A stretch of DNA of 64,000 nucleotides from Marinobacter lutaoensis (GCF_001981305.1 NZ_MSCW01000006.1:1-64000), one strand, 5' to 3'. Positions 46,291-55,280 are shown, counted from the stretch's first letter. A program made the numbers and translations. The notes: generated by a model from the letters alone, not told the origin.

Positions 46291-47883
46291 TCAGTCGTTG
46301 GTGTCCAGAGGCGCGAATGTCTCCCGCAGTTTCCGTTTCAGGAGTTTGCCCGCCGTGTTTTTGGGGAGCTGGGGCACGAAGCGGATGTGCTTGGGCACCT
46401 TGAACGGGGCCAGGTTGGCGCGCGCGTGGGTCAGCAGGGATTCGGCATCCTCGGGGTGGCCGTCCTTGACCACCACCACGGCGCAAATGGCTTCGATCCA
46501 TTTGTCATCCGGGACGCCGATCACGGCGACTTCGGCCACGGCGTCATGGCGATACAGCACGTCTTCCACGTCACGGCTGGCGACCAGGACGCCGCCGGTG
46601 TTCACCACGTCCTTGATGCGGTCAACGACATACAGATACCCCGCCTCGTCCCGGTAGCCGAGATCCCCGGAGTGGAACCAGCCATCCCGGAAGGCGTCCT
46701 CGGTGGCCTCGGGCTTATCCCAGTATCCGACCATGAGCTGGGGGGAGCGGTGGACGATTTCCCCCGGCTCCCCGGGTGGGCAGTCCTGTCCGGTCAGCGG
46801 GTCGACAATGCGGGTCAGCACCGTGTTCAGCGGACGACCGGCGGAGGTGGGCCGGGCGCCGTGCTCGTCCGGCAGGAGAACCGTGGCCAGGGGGGCAATT
46901 TCACTTTGGCCGTAACAGTTGTATAAGCCGGCATCCGGCAGCCGCCGGCCCAGCTCATCGACCACCTGGGCGGGCATGATGGAGGCCCCGTAGTAGAGCT
47001 TGGTCATGTGCCGGAGCCGGTCCTCGTCGAAGGCCGGGTGCCGCAGCAGGGAAATCCAGACGGTGGGCGGCGCGAAGAAGGCGTTCAGACGCTCTTCCGC
47101 CAGCAGGCTGAGAATGGCTTCGGGCGTGGGGGTGTGAATCAGTCGGCTGTAGCCGCCGGTGAGCAGCATGGGCATTGTGAACACGTGCATCTGGGCCGAG
47201 TGGTACAGGGGCAGGGCGGCCAGCGAGCGGTCGTCGGCCCGGATGTCCAGGTGGTACTGGCAGGCGCCGTACTCGGTCAGCAGAGAGCGGTGGGTGTGCA
47301 TGGCCCCCTTGGGGTCGGAGGTGGTGCCGGAGGTGTAGAGAATCTGCACCACGTCAGTGTCCGTCAGCTCCAGCGTCGGTGGCGAGTCCTCGCCCGGCGC
47401 TCGGGCCATGGCCAGCACGTCCGGGTTGCCGCCGCCATGCAGGCTACCGGCGATGGCGATGTTCAGGTCTTGCTGGACGGCATCGACTTGGGGTTGCAGG
47501 TCCGTGTCGGCAAACAGCGCGTGACAGCCGGACTGGCTCAGTATGTAGGCGAGCTCCTGGTGCACCAGGGCATAGTTGACCGGAACATGGATCAGCCCGG
47601 CCTTGGTACAGGCCAGCCAGAGCAGGAGGTAGGCGTCGGAGTTTCGGCCATAGGCCGCGACCCGGTCACCCTTGTTCAGCCCGAGGCCGGTCAGCCGGTG
47701 GGCCAACCGGTTGCTGGCGAGCTCCAGTTCGGTGAAAGTCCAGAGGCGATCTCCGAACGCGAGCGCCGGGCGGCTGCCGTTGCGGGCGGCGGATCGGGCG
47801 ACGGCATCGCCGATGGTGTTACGGGATGCCCGGTGAATATCGGCAGGCGTTGCGGCGGGGGTCGCGGCACGGGAGTCGGTCAT
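46291..47883 (-). CDS. AMP-forming acyl-CoA ligase
   Basis: A 530-residue acyl-CoA synthetase. Motifs: ILYTSGTTSDPKGAMHTHRS (about residue 183), YGQSEIAPLATVLL (about 320), HSGDLGYRDEAGYLYVVDR and KDVVNTGGVLVASRDVEDVL (about 405-430), and the catalytic lysine in NTAGKLLKRKLRE (about 512). It is nearer the FadD13/long-chain-like group than the two other ligases of this window. It is transcribed toward liuR but separated from it by the LiuR operator, so it is probably its own unit. An AACAACAA tract lies 19 bases before the ATG. Confidence 0.85.
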   Translation of the reverse strand: MTDSRAATPAATPADIHRASRNTIGDAVARSAARNGSRPALAFGDRLWTFTELELASNRLAHRLTGLGLNKGDRVAAYGRNSDAYLLLWLACTKAGLIHVPVNYALVHQELAYILSQSGCHALFADTDLQPQVDAVQQDLNIAIAGSLHGGGNPDVLAMARAPGEDSPPTLELTDTDVVQILYTSGTTSDPKGAMHTHRSLLTEYGACQYHLDIRADDRSLAALPLYHSAQMHVFTMPMLLTGGYSRLIHTPTPEAILSLLAEERLNAFFAPPTVWISLLRHPAFDEDRLRHMTKLYYGASIMPAQVVDELGRRLPDAGLYNCYGQSEIAPLATVLLPDEHGARPTSAGRPLNTVLTRIVDPLTGQDCPPGEPGEIVHRSPQLMVGYWDKPEATEDAFRDGWFHSGDLGYRDEAGYLYVVDRIKDVVNTGGVLVASRDVEDVLYRHDAVAEVAVIGVPDDKWIEAICAVVVVKDGHPEDAESLLTHARANLAPFKVPKHIRFVPQLPKNTAGKLLKRKLRETFAPLDTND

Positions 47884-47901
47884 GTATCCACCTCACATTC
47901 G

Positions 47902-47909
47902 TTGTTGTT
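47902..47909 (-). promoter_or_regulatory. AAYAAYAA (Hfq/Crc-like) tract before the acyl-CoA ligase
   Basis: On the minus strand ACAACAACAA (contained in 47902-47911) lies just ahead of the weak GAGGTGG ribosome site of ATG 47883. Function inferred by analogy. Confidence 0.4.
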
Positions 47910-47997
47910 GTCGGGGGTTCAGCCATTAATGCAGACGGCCCGGCTCCGGGGAATGACCGGACAGGTCGAAAAAGTTGACCCAAACGGACAGGACGGG

Positions 47998-48858
47998 TCA
48001 GTCGTTCCAGTGGGAGGGAGACTTGCCGGTCCAGCGCTTGAAGGCCCGGCAGAAGGAAGCGGTTTCCGAGAAACCCACCCGTTCGCTGATTTCGGCAATG
48101 GTGAGGTTCTCCGTGCTCATCAGCCGGATCGCGTGTTCCCGTCGCAGGGATGTCTTGATGTCGCGCAGGGAGGTGCCTTCCTCCTGGAGTTTCCGGCCGA
48201 TGCTCCGGGGCGTCATGTGCAGCTGTCGGGCCAGCGCCTCCAGGCCGGGCATGTCGCTGTAACTGTAGGCCGACAGCAGGGCCCGCACCCGGTGGCCCAG
48301 GCTTCCGTCCTGGCTTGGCCGGTGCAGAATGTAGGCGGGTGCCGGATAGCTGAACCGGGTGGTGGCGAAGGGAATTCGCTGGCTGACCCACCAGCAGCTG
48401 AAGCGTTGCCACATCAGCAGCAGAAACTCCTGCAGCAGGTGGTCCGAATCCTGGCGGCTGTCGCGCAGGCTGAGGCGGAAAAACACCTGCCGGTCGCCCC
48501 CCGGGTCGTGGGGCTCGAAGCCGATGTCCAGATTGTCGCAGAGGGTCCGGTAAAAGCGTGCGCTTTTTCTCAGGATGGCGCCCAGGGTGGCTGAACCGAG
48601 GCAGTAGTCCGCCATCAGTGCAAAGGTGCCGAGGTGGCAGGCGTGGGTGGAAAAGCCCATGAACTCGTCCCGGGTGCACCGCCAGACGGTCTGGATCAGC
48701 CGGGTGAGCTGTGCTTCGGTGATGCGCCGGTCGGGCTGGCGCAGCCATTGCGCCGGGATACCGGCCTGCGCCAGCAGCGCCTCCGGCGGGTGCCCCAGGC
48801 GCTCCGCCCCCCGGACGGTGGCCCGCAGGTAGTGGTTGAGGATATGGGCTTTGGTCAT
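47998..48858 (-). CDS. AraC-family transcriptional regulator
   Basis: A 286-residue regulator with an N-terminal arabinose-binding-like domain of the PF12625 type (NHYLRATVRGAERLGHPPEALLAQAGIP) and a C-terminal double helix-turn-helix: LEALARQLHMTPRSIGRKLQ (about residue 205) and IAEISERVGFSETASFCRAFKRWTGKSP (about residue 255). Relatives of this class often control fatty-acid or amino-acid catabolic genes. The start is uncertain: ATG 48858 fits the family N-terminus, ATG 48900 would add 14 residues, and neither has a clear ribosome site. It is divergent from the thiolase gene at 49031, a likely target. Confidence 0.8.
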   Translation of the reverse strand: MTKAHILNHYLRATVRGAERLGHPPEALLAQAGIPAQWLRQPDRRITEAQLTRLIQTVWRCTRDEFMGFSTHACHLGTFALMADYCLGSATLGAILRKSARFYRTLCDNLDIGFEPHDPGGDRQVFFRLSLRDSRQDSDHLLQEFLLLMWQRFSCWWVSQRIPFATTRFSYPAPAYILHRPSQDGSLGHRVRALLSAYSYSDMPGLEALARQLHMTPRSIGRKLQEEGTSLRDIKTSLRREHAIRLMSTENLTIAEISERVGFSETASFCRAFKRWTGKSPSHWND

Positions 48859-48922
48859 GGTGTTGCGCAACGGGTTAATTTTTTCGGCTGCACGGGCCAT
48901 TCCCGGCGGCCGGAATACGCGG

Positions 48923-48955
48923 TTAAATGGTGCGCCGCGCTGTCGCGTCATTTAA
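48923..48955. promoter_or_regulatory. Inverted repeat between the AraC-type regulator and thiolase genes
   Basis: TTAAATG (48923-48929) and CATTTAA (48949-48955) form a perfect seven-base inverted repeat 19 bases apart in the divergent intergenic region. It may be the AraC-type operator; such proteins more often bind direct repeats, so this is tentative. AATAACAA follows at 48954-48961. Confidence 0.35.
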
Positions 48956-49030
48956 TAACAAGGTCGTGTTGCCGGCAAACCCGTGGGGCGTGATCCGGCA
49001 GCCTGTTCCGATTGAGTGAGGAGATTCGAT

Positions 49031-50218
49031 ATGAAACTGCAAGACGTGGTGATCCTGGATGGCTGTCGCACCGCCATCGGGAGCTTTGGCGGCAGCCTGA
49101 GCAGTCTGGGGCCGGCGGAGCTGGGTACCTGGGCGGCGAAGGAGGCCATTCGGCGCTCGGGTGTGCCGGCGGAGGCCATCGATCACTCGGTGTTCGGCCA
49201 CATCATTCCCACCGGGCCCCAGGATGCCTACGTGGCGCGCCACATTGCCCTGAATTCCGGGCTGCGGAAAACCTCGGCGGCCTTCAACGTCAATCGCCTG
49301 TGCGGCTCCGGTGTGCAGGCGGTGATCAGCGCGGCGCAGATGATTGCTCTGGGGGACAGTACCCTGGCTCTGGCCGGCGGTGCCGAGAGCATGAGCCAGG
49401 GGGCCTACGTCATGCCGAACGTGCGCAAGGGCCTGCGCATGGGCGACGGCAAGGTGATCGACATGACCGTGGGCACTCTGACCGATCCCTTCGGCAGTGG
49501 CCATATGGGCATGACCGCCGAGCGGATCGCGGAGCAGTACGGTCTCAGTCGCGAGGACCTGGATGCCTTCTCGGCGGAAAGTCACCGCCGGGCGGCCGAG
49601 GCCATCGAGAAAGGCTATTTCAAGGACCAGATCGTGCCGGTCACCGTGCGTCAGGGCCGCAACGAGTTCGTCTTCGAGCAGGATGAGCACGTGCGTCCGG
49701 GTACCACGGCGGCAAGCCTGGCCGGTCTCAAGCCGGTGTTCAAGCCGGATGGCGTGGTCACCGCCGGCAACGCCTCTGGCATCAACGACGGCGCTGCCGC
49801 CCTGGTGCTGACCCACATCGCCGAGGCCGAGAAACGTGGCCTGACGCCCCGTGCCCGGCTGCTGGGGTACGCGTTCGCCGGGGTTGAGCCGGGGGTCATG
49901 GGGCTGGGGCCGATTCCGGCGGTGCGCCGGGTATTGGAGAATACCGGCCTGTCGGTGGACGACCTGGACGTGATCGAATCCAACGAGGCGTTTGCTGCCC
50001 AGGCGCTGGCGGTCAGCCGCGAGCTGGGGTTGCCGGAGGACCGGGTGAACCCCAACGGCGGCGCGGTCGCGCTGGGGCATCCGGTGGGGGCGACCGGTGC
50101 CATCCTCATCGTTAAGACCCTGGCGGAGCTGGAGCGTCGGGGTGGCCGTCGCGGCCTGATCACCATGTGCATCGGAGGTGGGCAGGGCATTGCCCTGATC
50201 ATCGAACGGTTCTCCTGA
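49031..50218 (+). CDS. Acetyl-CoA C-acyltransferase (thiolase)
   Basis: A 395-residue type II thiolase. The acyl-accepting cysteine is in NRLCGSGVQAV (about residue 90), the His in ESNEAFAAQALA is replaced by the family N-E-A-F-A motif (about 320), the catalytic His in GGAVALGHPVGATGA (about 350) and the second Cys in ITMCIGGGQGIA (about 380). It may cleave or condense short or branched 3-ketoacyl-CoA. The start at 49031 follows GAGGAG; an upstream in-frame ATG at 49016 lacks one. A LiuR-type operator lies 40 bases after its end, so it is probably separate from the next operon. Confidence 0.9.
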   Translation: MKLQDVVILDGCRTAIGSFGGSLSSLGPAELGTWAAKEAIRRSGVPAEAIDHSVFGHIIPTGPQDAYVARHIALNSGLRKTSAAFNVNRLCGSGVQAVISAAQMIALGDSTLALAGGAESMSQGAYVMPNVRKGLRMGDGKVIDMTVGTLTDPFGSGHMGMTAERIAEQYGLSREDLDAFSAESHRRAAEAIEKGYFKDQIVPVTVRQGRNEFVFEQDEHVRPGTTAASLAGLKPVFKPDGVVTAGNASGINDGAAALVLTHIAEAEKRGLTPRARLLGYAFAGVEPGVMGLGPIPAVRRVLENTGLSVDDLDVIESNEAFAAQALAVSRELGLPEDRVNPNGGAVALGHPVGATGAILIVKTLAELERRGGRRGLITMCIGGGQGIALIIERFS

Positions 50219-50259
50219 TCGATGTGGCGGTTTCCTTTTCGGGGTTGAATTAGGTAAAG

Positions 50260-50275
50260 TTTACGTAAACGTAAA
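50260..50275. promoter_or_regulatory. LiuR operator in front of the SDR/acyl-CoA dehydrogenase/thiolase operon
   Basis: TTTACGTAAACGTAAA is identical over 16 bases to the operator before liuR. It lies 54-69 bases upstream of ATG 50329. No convincing -10 box was found next to it. Confidence 0.75.
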
Positions 50276-50328
50276 GCCTGGTTCGGCTCCGTACGGTGCC
50301 GTCGCTTCGATAACAAGGAGAAAAATCG

Positions 50329-51090
50329 ATGGATTTCAAAAATGTAGCCGCCATCGTTACCGGTGGCGCCTCTGGTCTGGGCGAGGGCGCGGCCCGAGCC
50401 CTCGCCGCCGCCGGCTGCAAAGTCGCGATCCTGGACCTGCAAGAGGAACGGGGTCGTCAGGTCGCCGCCGATCTCGGCGGCCTTTTCGTTCACTGTGATG
50501 TGACCTCCCCCGAAAGCGCCGAAGCGGCCCTGGCCGCGGCCCGCGAGGCCCATGGCCCCTGCGGTGTCGCCGTCAACTGCGCCGGCATTGCCCCGGCCGC
50601 CCGGATTCTGGGCCGGGACGGCGTCATGCCCCTGGACACCTTCCGCACGGTGGTTGAGGTCAACCTCATCGGCACCTTTAACATCCTGCGTCTGGCCGCC
50701 GCCGATATGGCCACCCGCGAGGCCAATGCCGACGGCGAACGGGGCGTGATCATCAACACCGCGTCCATCGCCGCCTACGAAGGCCAGATTGGCCAGGCCG
50801 CCTACAGTGCCTCGAAGGGAGGCGTCGTCTCCCTGACGCTGCAGGCTGCCCGGGAGCTGGCCCGGGAGGGCATTCGTGTCAACACCATCGCACCGGGCCT
50901 GTTCATGACGCCGATGATGGCTGGCATGCCCCAGGAGGTCCAGGACAGTCTGGCGGCCACCCTACCGTTCCCGAAACGGCTGGGCCGACCCGAGGAGTTC
51001 GGCCTGATGGTGGATCAGATCGTGCGCAACCCGGTGCTCAATGGCGAGGTGATCCGCCTTGACTGCGCCCTGCGCATGGCGCCCAAATAA
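50329..51090 (+). CDS. SDR-family 3-hydroxyacyl-CoA dehydrogenase (HSD10/IvdG-like)
   Basis: A 253-residue classical short-chain dehydrogenase. The NAD-binding motif is VTGGASGLGEG (about residues 10-20), the catalytic Ser is in INTASIAAYEG (about 145), and Tyr/Lys in AAYSASKGG (about 159-163). NCAGIAP and the C-terminal RPEEFGLMVDQIV follow the pattern of type II 3-hydroxyacyl-CoA dehydrogenases, which oxidise 2-methyl-3-hydroxybutyryl-CoA in isoleucine breakdown. The LiuR-type operator upstream and the acyl-CoA dehydrogenase and thiolase downstream support that role. An enoyl-CoA hydratase for the pathway is not encoded in this operon. AAGGAG precedes the start. Confidence 0.88.
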   Translation: MDFKNVAAIVTGGASGLGEGAARALAAAGCKVAILDLQEERGRQVAADLGGLFVHCDVTSPESAEAALAAAREAHGPCGVAVNCAGIAPAARILGRDGVMPLDTFRTVVEVNLIGTFNILRLAAADMATREANADGERGVIINTASIAAYEGQIGQAAYSASKGGVVSLTLQAARELAREGIRVNTIAPGLFMTPMMAGMPQEVQDSLAATLPFPKRLGRPEEFGLMVDQIVRNPVLNGEVIRLDCALRMAPK

Positions 51091-51113
51091 CCCGTCAACC
51101 GCAGGTGATCGTG

Positions 51114-52265
51114 ATGACACAGGCAGTGGATCAAGAAGAGCTGGCGTTGTTTCGGGAGTCCGTGGTCAAGGCCCTGGAGACCGAAGTGACGCCCCATTAC
51201 GAGCAGTGGGAAAAGGCCGGCATCGTCCCCCGCGAACTCTGGCAGACGCTGGGCAACGCCGGCATGCTGTGCGTGGATGTGCCCGAGGCCTGGGGTGGCT
51301 GCGGCGCGCCCTTCCTGTATTCGGTGGTGGTGGGGCAGGAAATGGCCCGGCTCGGTTTCGGGGCCCTGTCCACCAATGTGATGGTGCATTCGGACATCGT
51401 TGCGCCCTATATCAGCCATCTGGGCAATGACGAGCAGCGCCGGCGGTGGCTGCCGGCCATGGTGTCCGGCGAGGTGGTGGGGGCCATTGCCATGACCGAG
51501 CCCGGGGCCGGCAGCGACCTGCAGGCGATCCGGACCACGGCGGTGCGCCAGGGTGACGAGTACGTCCTGAACGGCTCCAAGACCTTCATCACCAACGGTC
51601 AGCACGCGGACATGGTGATCGTCGCCGCCAAGACCGACCCGGCCGCCGGGGCCAAGGGCATCAGCCTGTTCCTGGTCGACACCTCCCTGCCCGGATTCAG
51701 CCGCGGCCGCAATCTGGACAAGATCGGCCAGCACTCCGGTGATACCTCCGAGTTGTTCTTCTCCGACCTGCGGGTGCCGGCTTCGGCGCTGCTGGGGGAG
51801 GAAGGCCAGGGCTTCATCTATCTGATGCGGGAATTGCCCAGAGAGCGACTGGTGATCGGCGCCCTGGGGGTGGCCGCGGCCCGTGGCGCGCTGGACCTGA
51901 CCCTGCGCTACGTACAGGAGCGGGAACTGTTCGGCCAGAAGCTGGCGCAGTTGCAGAACACCCGCTTCGAGATCGCCCGCATGGAGACCGACTATCAGGT
52001 GAACCGGGCGTTCGTGGACGAATGCATCGCCAAGTACGAAGCCGGCACGCTGGATGCGCCCACCGCCTCCATGGCCAAGTACAGCGCCACCGAAATGCAG
52101 TGTCGGGTGGCGGACGGCTGCCTGCAGCTGTTCGGGGGCTACGGTTACACCACCGAGTACCCGATTTCCCGGGCCTTCATCGACGCCCGGGTGCAGCGGA
52201 TCTACGGCGGTACGTCGGAAGTCATGAAAGAAATCATTGCCCGCTCCGTTCTGGGCCGGGCCTGA
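51114..52265 (+). CDS. Acyl-CoA dehydrogenase
   Basis: A 383-residue acyl-CoA dehydrogenase. Characteristic segments: AIAMTEPGAGSDLQAIRTTAV (about residue 123), GSKTFITNGQHADMVIVAAKT (about 152) and the C-terminal LFGGYGYTTEYPISRAFIDAR followed by IYGGTSEVMKEIIA, which holds the catalytic Glu position of short/medium-chain enzymes. Because it is in an operon with an HSD10-like dehydrogenase and a thiolase under a LiuR-type site, 2-methylbutyryl-CoA or another branched acyl-CoA is a reasonable substrate. ATG 51114 was chosen; GTG 51105 and 51111 are in-frame alternatives behind the same AGG. Confidence 0.88.
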   Translation: MTQAVDQEELALFRESVVKALETEVTPHYEQWEKAGIVPRELWQTLGNAGMLCVDVPEAWGGCGAPFLYSVVVGQEMARLGFGALSTNVMVHSDIVAPYISHLGNDEQRRRWLPAMVSGEVVGAIAMTEPGAGSDLQAIRTTAVRQGDEYVLNGSKTFITNGQHADMVIVAAKTDPAAGAKGISLFLVDTSLPGFSRGRNLDKIGQHSGDTSELFFSDLRVPASALLGEEGQGFIYLMRELPRERLVIGALGVAAARGALDLTLRYVQERELFGQKLAQLQNTRFEIARMETDYQVNRAFVDECIAKYEAGTLDAPTASMAKYSATEMQCRVADGCLQLFGGYGYTTEYPISRAFIDARVQRIYGGTSEVMKEIIARSVLGRA

Positions 52266-52286
52266 GGCATTGAGAGAGGATAGATG

Positions 52287-53468
52287 ATGAGCACCAACGA
52301 CGTTGTGATTGCAGGCTCTGCGCGTACCCCGATGGGGGGGCTGATGGGGTCACTGAGTAGCGTACGCTCGCCGGAACTGGGTGCGGTCTCGATCCGCGCC
52401 GCCATTGAGCGCGCCGGCCTGACGCCGGCCGACATTGACGAGGTGGTGATGGGCTGTGTCCTGCCCGCCGGCCTGGGCCAGGCGCCGGCGCGTCAGGCTT
52501 CCAGAGGTGCCGGCGTGCCGGACAGTTCCGGCTGCACCACGGTCAACAAGATGTGCGGCTCCGGCATGCAGGCGGTGATCATGGCCCACGACCAGATCAA
52601 GGCCGGCACCAATAACATCATGATCGCCGGTGGCATGGAGAACATGAGTCAGGCCCCGTACCTGCTGCCCAAGGCCCGTGGCGGCATGCGGATGGGCCAC
52701 GGCCAGGTGCTCGACAGCATGTTCCTGGATGGCCTGGAAGACGCCTACGAAGGCGGACTGATGGGCGTGTTTGCCCAACGCACCGCCGACAACGAAGGCA
52801 TTACCCGGGAGGTGATGGACGAGTTCGCCATCGGCTCCCTGACCAAGGCCCTGGACGCCATCAAGAACGGTTGGTTCGAACCGGAAATCGTGCCGGTCAC
52901 GGTGCCGGGCCGGGGAGGCGAGACGGTGGTGGATACCGACGAACAGCCGGGTAATGCCAAGCCGGAGAAAATCCCCCATCTCAAGCCGGCGTTCGCCAAA
53001 GACGGCAGCGTGACCGCCGCCAATTCCAGCTCCATCAGCGATGGCGCTTCTGCGCTGGTGCTGGCGTCCGCAGCCGAAGCCGAGGCCCGTGGTCTGACGC
53101 CCCAGGCGCGCATTGTGGCCCACGCCACCCACGCCCGGTTGCCGGCGGAGTTTACCCTGGCGCCCATCGGTGCCATCGAGAAGGTGTTGGCCAAGGCGGG
53201 CTGGAGCGTCGACGAGGTGGATCTGTTCGAGATCAACGAGGCCTTCGCGGTGGTCACCCTGGCGGCAATGAACGCGCTCAAGCTGCCGGCGGAAAAGGTC
53301 AACGTCTACGGCGGCGCCTGCGCGCTCGGCCACCCGATCGGGTCCTCCGGTTCCCGCATCCTTGTCACCCTGATCAACGCCCTGAAACAGCGGGGTCTGA
53401 AGCGTGGTGTGGCGTCCCTGTGTATTGGCGGTGGTGAGGGCACCGCAGTCGCGATCGAACTGATCTGA
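52287..53468 (+). CDS. Acetyl-CoA C-acetyltransferase (thiolase)
   Basis: A 393-residue thiolase with the nucleophilic Cys in NKMCGSGMQAV (about residue 91), FEINEAFAVVTLA (about 316), GGACALGHPIGSSGSR (about 347) and the second Cys in ASLCIGGGEGTAV (about 378). It would complete beta-oxidation of short or 2-methyl-branched 3-ketoacyl-CoA after the dehydrogenases encoded just upstream. ATG 52287 lies seven bases after GAGGA; ATG 52284 is possible but very close. It closes the operon and is followed by a GC hairpin with a nine-G run. Confidence 0.9.
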   Translation: MSTNDVVIAGSARTPMGGLMGSLSSVRSPELGAVSIRAAIERAGLTPADIDEVVMGCVLPAGLGQAPARQASRGAGVPDSSGCTTVNKMCGSGMQAVIMAHDQIKAGTNNIMIAGGMENMSQAPYLLPKARGGMRMGHGQVLDSMFLDGLEDAYEGGLMGVFAQRTADNEGITREVMDEFAIGSLTKALDAIKNGWFEPEIVPVTVPGRGGETVVDTDEQPGNAKPEKIPHLKPAFAKDGSVTAANSSSISDGASALVLASAAEAEARGLTPQARIVAHATHARLPAEFTLAPIGAIEKVLAKAGWSVDEVDLFEINEAFAVVTLAAMNALKLPAEKVNVYGGACALGHPIGSSGSRILVTLINALKQRGLKRGVASLCIGGGEGTAVAIELI

Positions 53469-53479
53469 CGCGACGGCTC

Positions 53480-53502
53480 GGGCCGGGGGGGGGCTCCGGC
53501 CC
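53480..53502 (+). terminator. GC hairpin after the thiolase operon
   Basis: GGGCCGG (53480-53486) pairs with CCGGCCC (53496-53502) around a nine-base loop that includes part of a run of nine G. No T tract follows. The G run is also a likely slippage or sequencing-error spot, but it is outside genes. Confidence 0.45.
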
Positions 53503-53617
53503 CATAACCGTCTCCAATCGTGCCCCTCAAATGCCCGGATTGACCCCGGTCATGCGTCTACCTCGTTAATTTGTTAGCCTCCCAATCCTATGTGCCGGTC
53601 AGGAAAAGGAGGCCACC

Positions 53618-54961
53618 TTGGCAAAGCGTCACGAGTTTATTGACGAATCCAGAAAGCAATGGAGTTCCGAGCCGGCGTTCGTTGCCTCCATGGCGGCCGC
53701 GGCGGTTGGGCTCGGAAACCTCTGGCGTTTCCCCTACATGGTCGGAGAGAACGGCGGCGGAGCGTTTGTCGTGGCGTACCTGCTGGCGCTGGTGGTGGTC
53801 GTACTGCCGATCATGATTCTTGAAGTGGCCGCGGGCCGGCTGTCCAAGGGCAGCAGCGTTCATACCTACCGGCAGGTCAACCGGTTTGGCGCGGTGTACG
53901 GCTGGTTTGTTGTGGCCATCACCACCGCCATCACCAGCTACTACCTGGTGATCACGGGGTGGACACTCGGCTACGCCGTAGATGCTGCCACCGGCAATTT
54001 GCGAGCGTTTGGCGACTTCACCGCCGGGTACAACTCGCTGTGGTATTTCGTCTTGGTGACGGCGCTTGGCGCGGTCATTCTGGCCCGGGACGTGACCGCC
54101 ATCGAGTGGTTGTCCAAACTTCTGATGCCAGTGTTGATCGTCGTGATGATCGGCCTGGTGTTTCTGGCCAGCCGAACCCCGGGCTGGGAGCAAACCAAAG
54201 TGTTCTTTTTCCGGGTGGACTGGAGCCGCCTGACCGATGGTACGCTCTGGGCATTTGCCTTTGGTCAGGCCTTTTACAGCTTGGCCATCGGCCAGGGCTA
54301 TCTCGTCACTTACGGCAGCTTCATTCCCCGGCAAACCCACGTTCCCAGAGCCTGTCTGATTGTGGCCGGTACAGAAACCAGCGTCGCGCTGCTGGCCGGC
54401 TGGATGATCTTTCCGTTTGTGTTCAGCCTGGGCATGGCGCCGGCGGAGGGCAGCCAGCTCGCCTTCGTTACTCTGCCTCGGGTGTTTGAGGGCATGGCCG
54501 GCGGCTACTGGATCGGTACCTTGTTTTTCGGATTGTTCTTTCTGGCCGCGTTCAGCTCGAGCCTGGCCGGTCTGAAAGTGATGGTTGCCGCGGTAGCGGA
54601 GGAATTTCGGCTGAGCAACGGCCAGGCGGTAGCCATTGTTACGCTGGTTATGCTGGTGCTCGGCACCGCTTCGGCGCTGAGTTTTACGCCGCTGGAATGG
54701 CGTATTGCGGGTGAACCGGTGCTGGATGTGATTGACCGTGTCGCTGGCGGCAACGTCATCATATTCTCCGGTGTGCTGGGGGCGGCCCTGTTCTGCTGGT
54801 TCATCCCGCCCGGGAAAATCCGGACCGTCCTGGGCACCGAGACACGGTGGTGGGAGTGGCGGATGTATCTGATTGGCCGCTACCTGCCTGTGGCCATGCT
54901 GCTCTGGGTGGTGGTGAGCTACGCACTGTCACAGGTTGGGGTCGTTCCCGCCCCCCGGTAA
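53618..54961 (+). CDS. Sodium:neurotransmitter symporter family transporter
   Basis: A 447-residue NSS/SNF (LeuT-fold) transporter. The hallmark first helix AAAVGLGNLWRFPYMVGENGGGAFVVAYLL is at about residues 27-56 (core: GNLWRFPYM), with sodium- and substrate-binding positions there and in the FGQAFYSLAIGQGYLVTYGSF helix (about residue 212). About eleven to twelve helices follow. It probably imports an amino acid or related solute with Na+. The start codon is TTG at 53618, supported by AAAAGGAGG five bases upstream and by the lack of any nearby ATG in frame. It is monocistronic and converges on ilvM. Confidence 0.87.
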   Translation: MAKRHEFIDESRKQWSSEPAFVASMAAAAVGLGNLWRFPYMVGENGGGAFVVAYLLALVVVVLPIMILEVAAGRLSKGSSVHTYRQVNRFGAVYGWFVVAITTAITSYYLVITGWTLGYAVDAATGNLRAFGDFTAGYNSLWYFVLVTALGAVILARDVTAIEWLSKLLMPVLIVVMIGLVFLASRTPGWEQTKVFFFRVDWSRLTDGTLWAFAFGQAFYSLAIGQGYLVTYGSFIPRQTHVPRACLIVAGTETSVALLAGWMIFPFVFSLGMAPAEGSQLAFVTLPRVFEGMAGGYWIGTLFFGLFFLAAFSSSLAGLKVMVAAVAEEFRLSNGQAVAIVTLVMLVLGTASALSFTPLEWRIAGEPVLDVIDRVAGGNVIIFSGVLGAALFCWFIPPGKIRTVLGTETRWWEWRMYLIGRYLPVAMLLWVVVSYALSQVGVVPAPR

Positions 54962-55001
54962 AGACGACGCGGCGCCGTCTGTATTGGGGGCGGTACCGGG
55001 T

Positions 55002-55280
55002 TCAGGCGGTGCGGGGCCGGGCCAGTGACGGCATCGCCAGACAGACCTCGGCAACCGAGTGCAGCTTTTCCAGTTGCGCCTGCAACATGGCAATAGGGCG
55101 CGCTCCTTCCAGCGTTAACGCAATCTCCAGGTGGTCACCGGCGGTGTGTACAGCCATCTGGTGAATGCGGAAGCCGCGCACCCGCACCACCTGGCACAAC
55201 CGTTCCAGCGCGGCGGCTTCCTGGGTCATACGGCAATGGATCTGGTAACTGGGGGCGGATGACGGATTGTGGGTGTTCAT
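55002..55280 (-). CDS. ilvM: Acetolactate synthase small (regulatory) subunit, IlvM type
   Basis: A 92-residue ACT-domain protein. The sequence QIHCRMTQEAAALERLCQVVRVRGFRI is the usual beginning of an ACT domain (seen as YQIHCRMTQEAAALERLCQV), and LEIALTLEGARPIAMLQAQLEKLHSV its second half. It binds the large subunit IlvG and raises activity, with or without valine feedback; IlvM-type subunits are usually valine-insensitive. It overlaps ilvG by four bases, so the two are translated together. The 40-base gap to the NSS gene contains only a weak hairpin. Confidence 0.88.
   Translation of the reverse strand: MNTHNPSSAPSYQIHCRMTQEAAALERLCQVVRVRGFRIHQMAVHTAGDHLEIALTLEGARPIAMLQAQLEKLHSVAEVCLAMPSLARPRTA

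Noticed and set aside
53481..53493. The nine-G run as a phase-variation tract
   Set aside because: It lies between genes, after a stop codon and over 120 bases from the next start, so it cannot shift a reading frame.
54962..55001. Terminator between the NSS transporter and ilvM
   Set aside because: Only a five-base stem (AGACG/CGTCT) without T run is visible; too weak to list as a feature.
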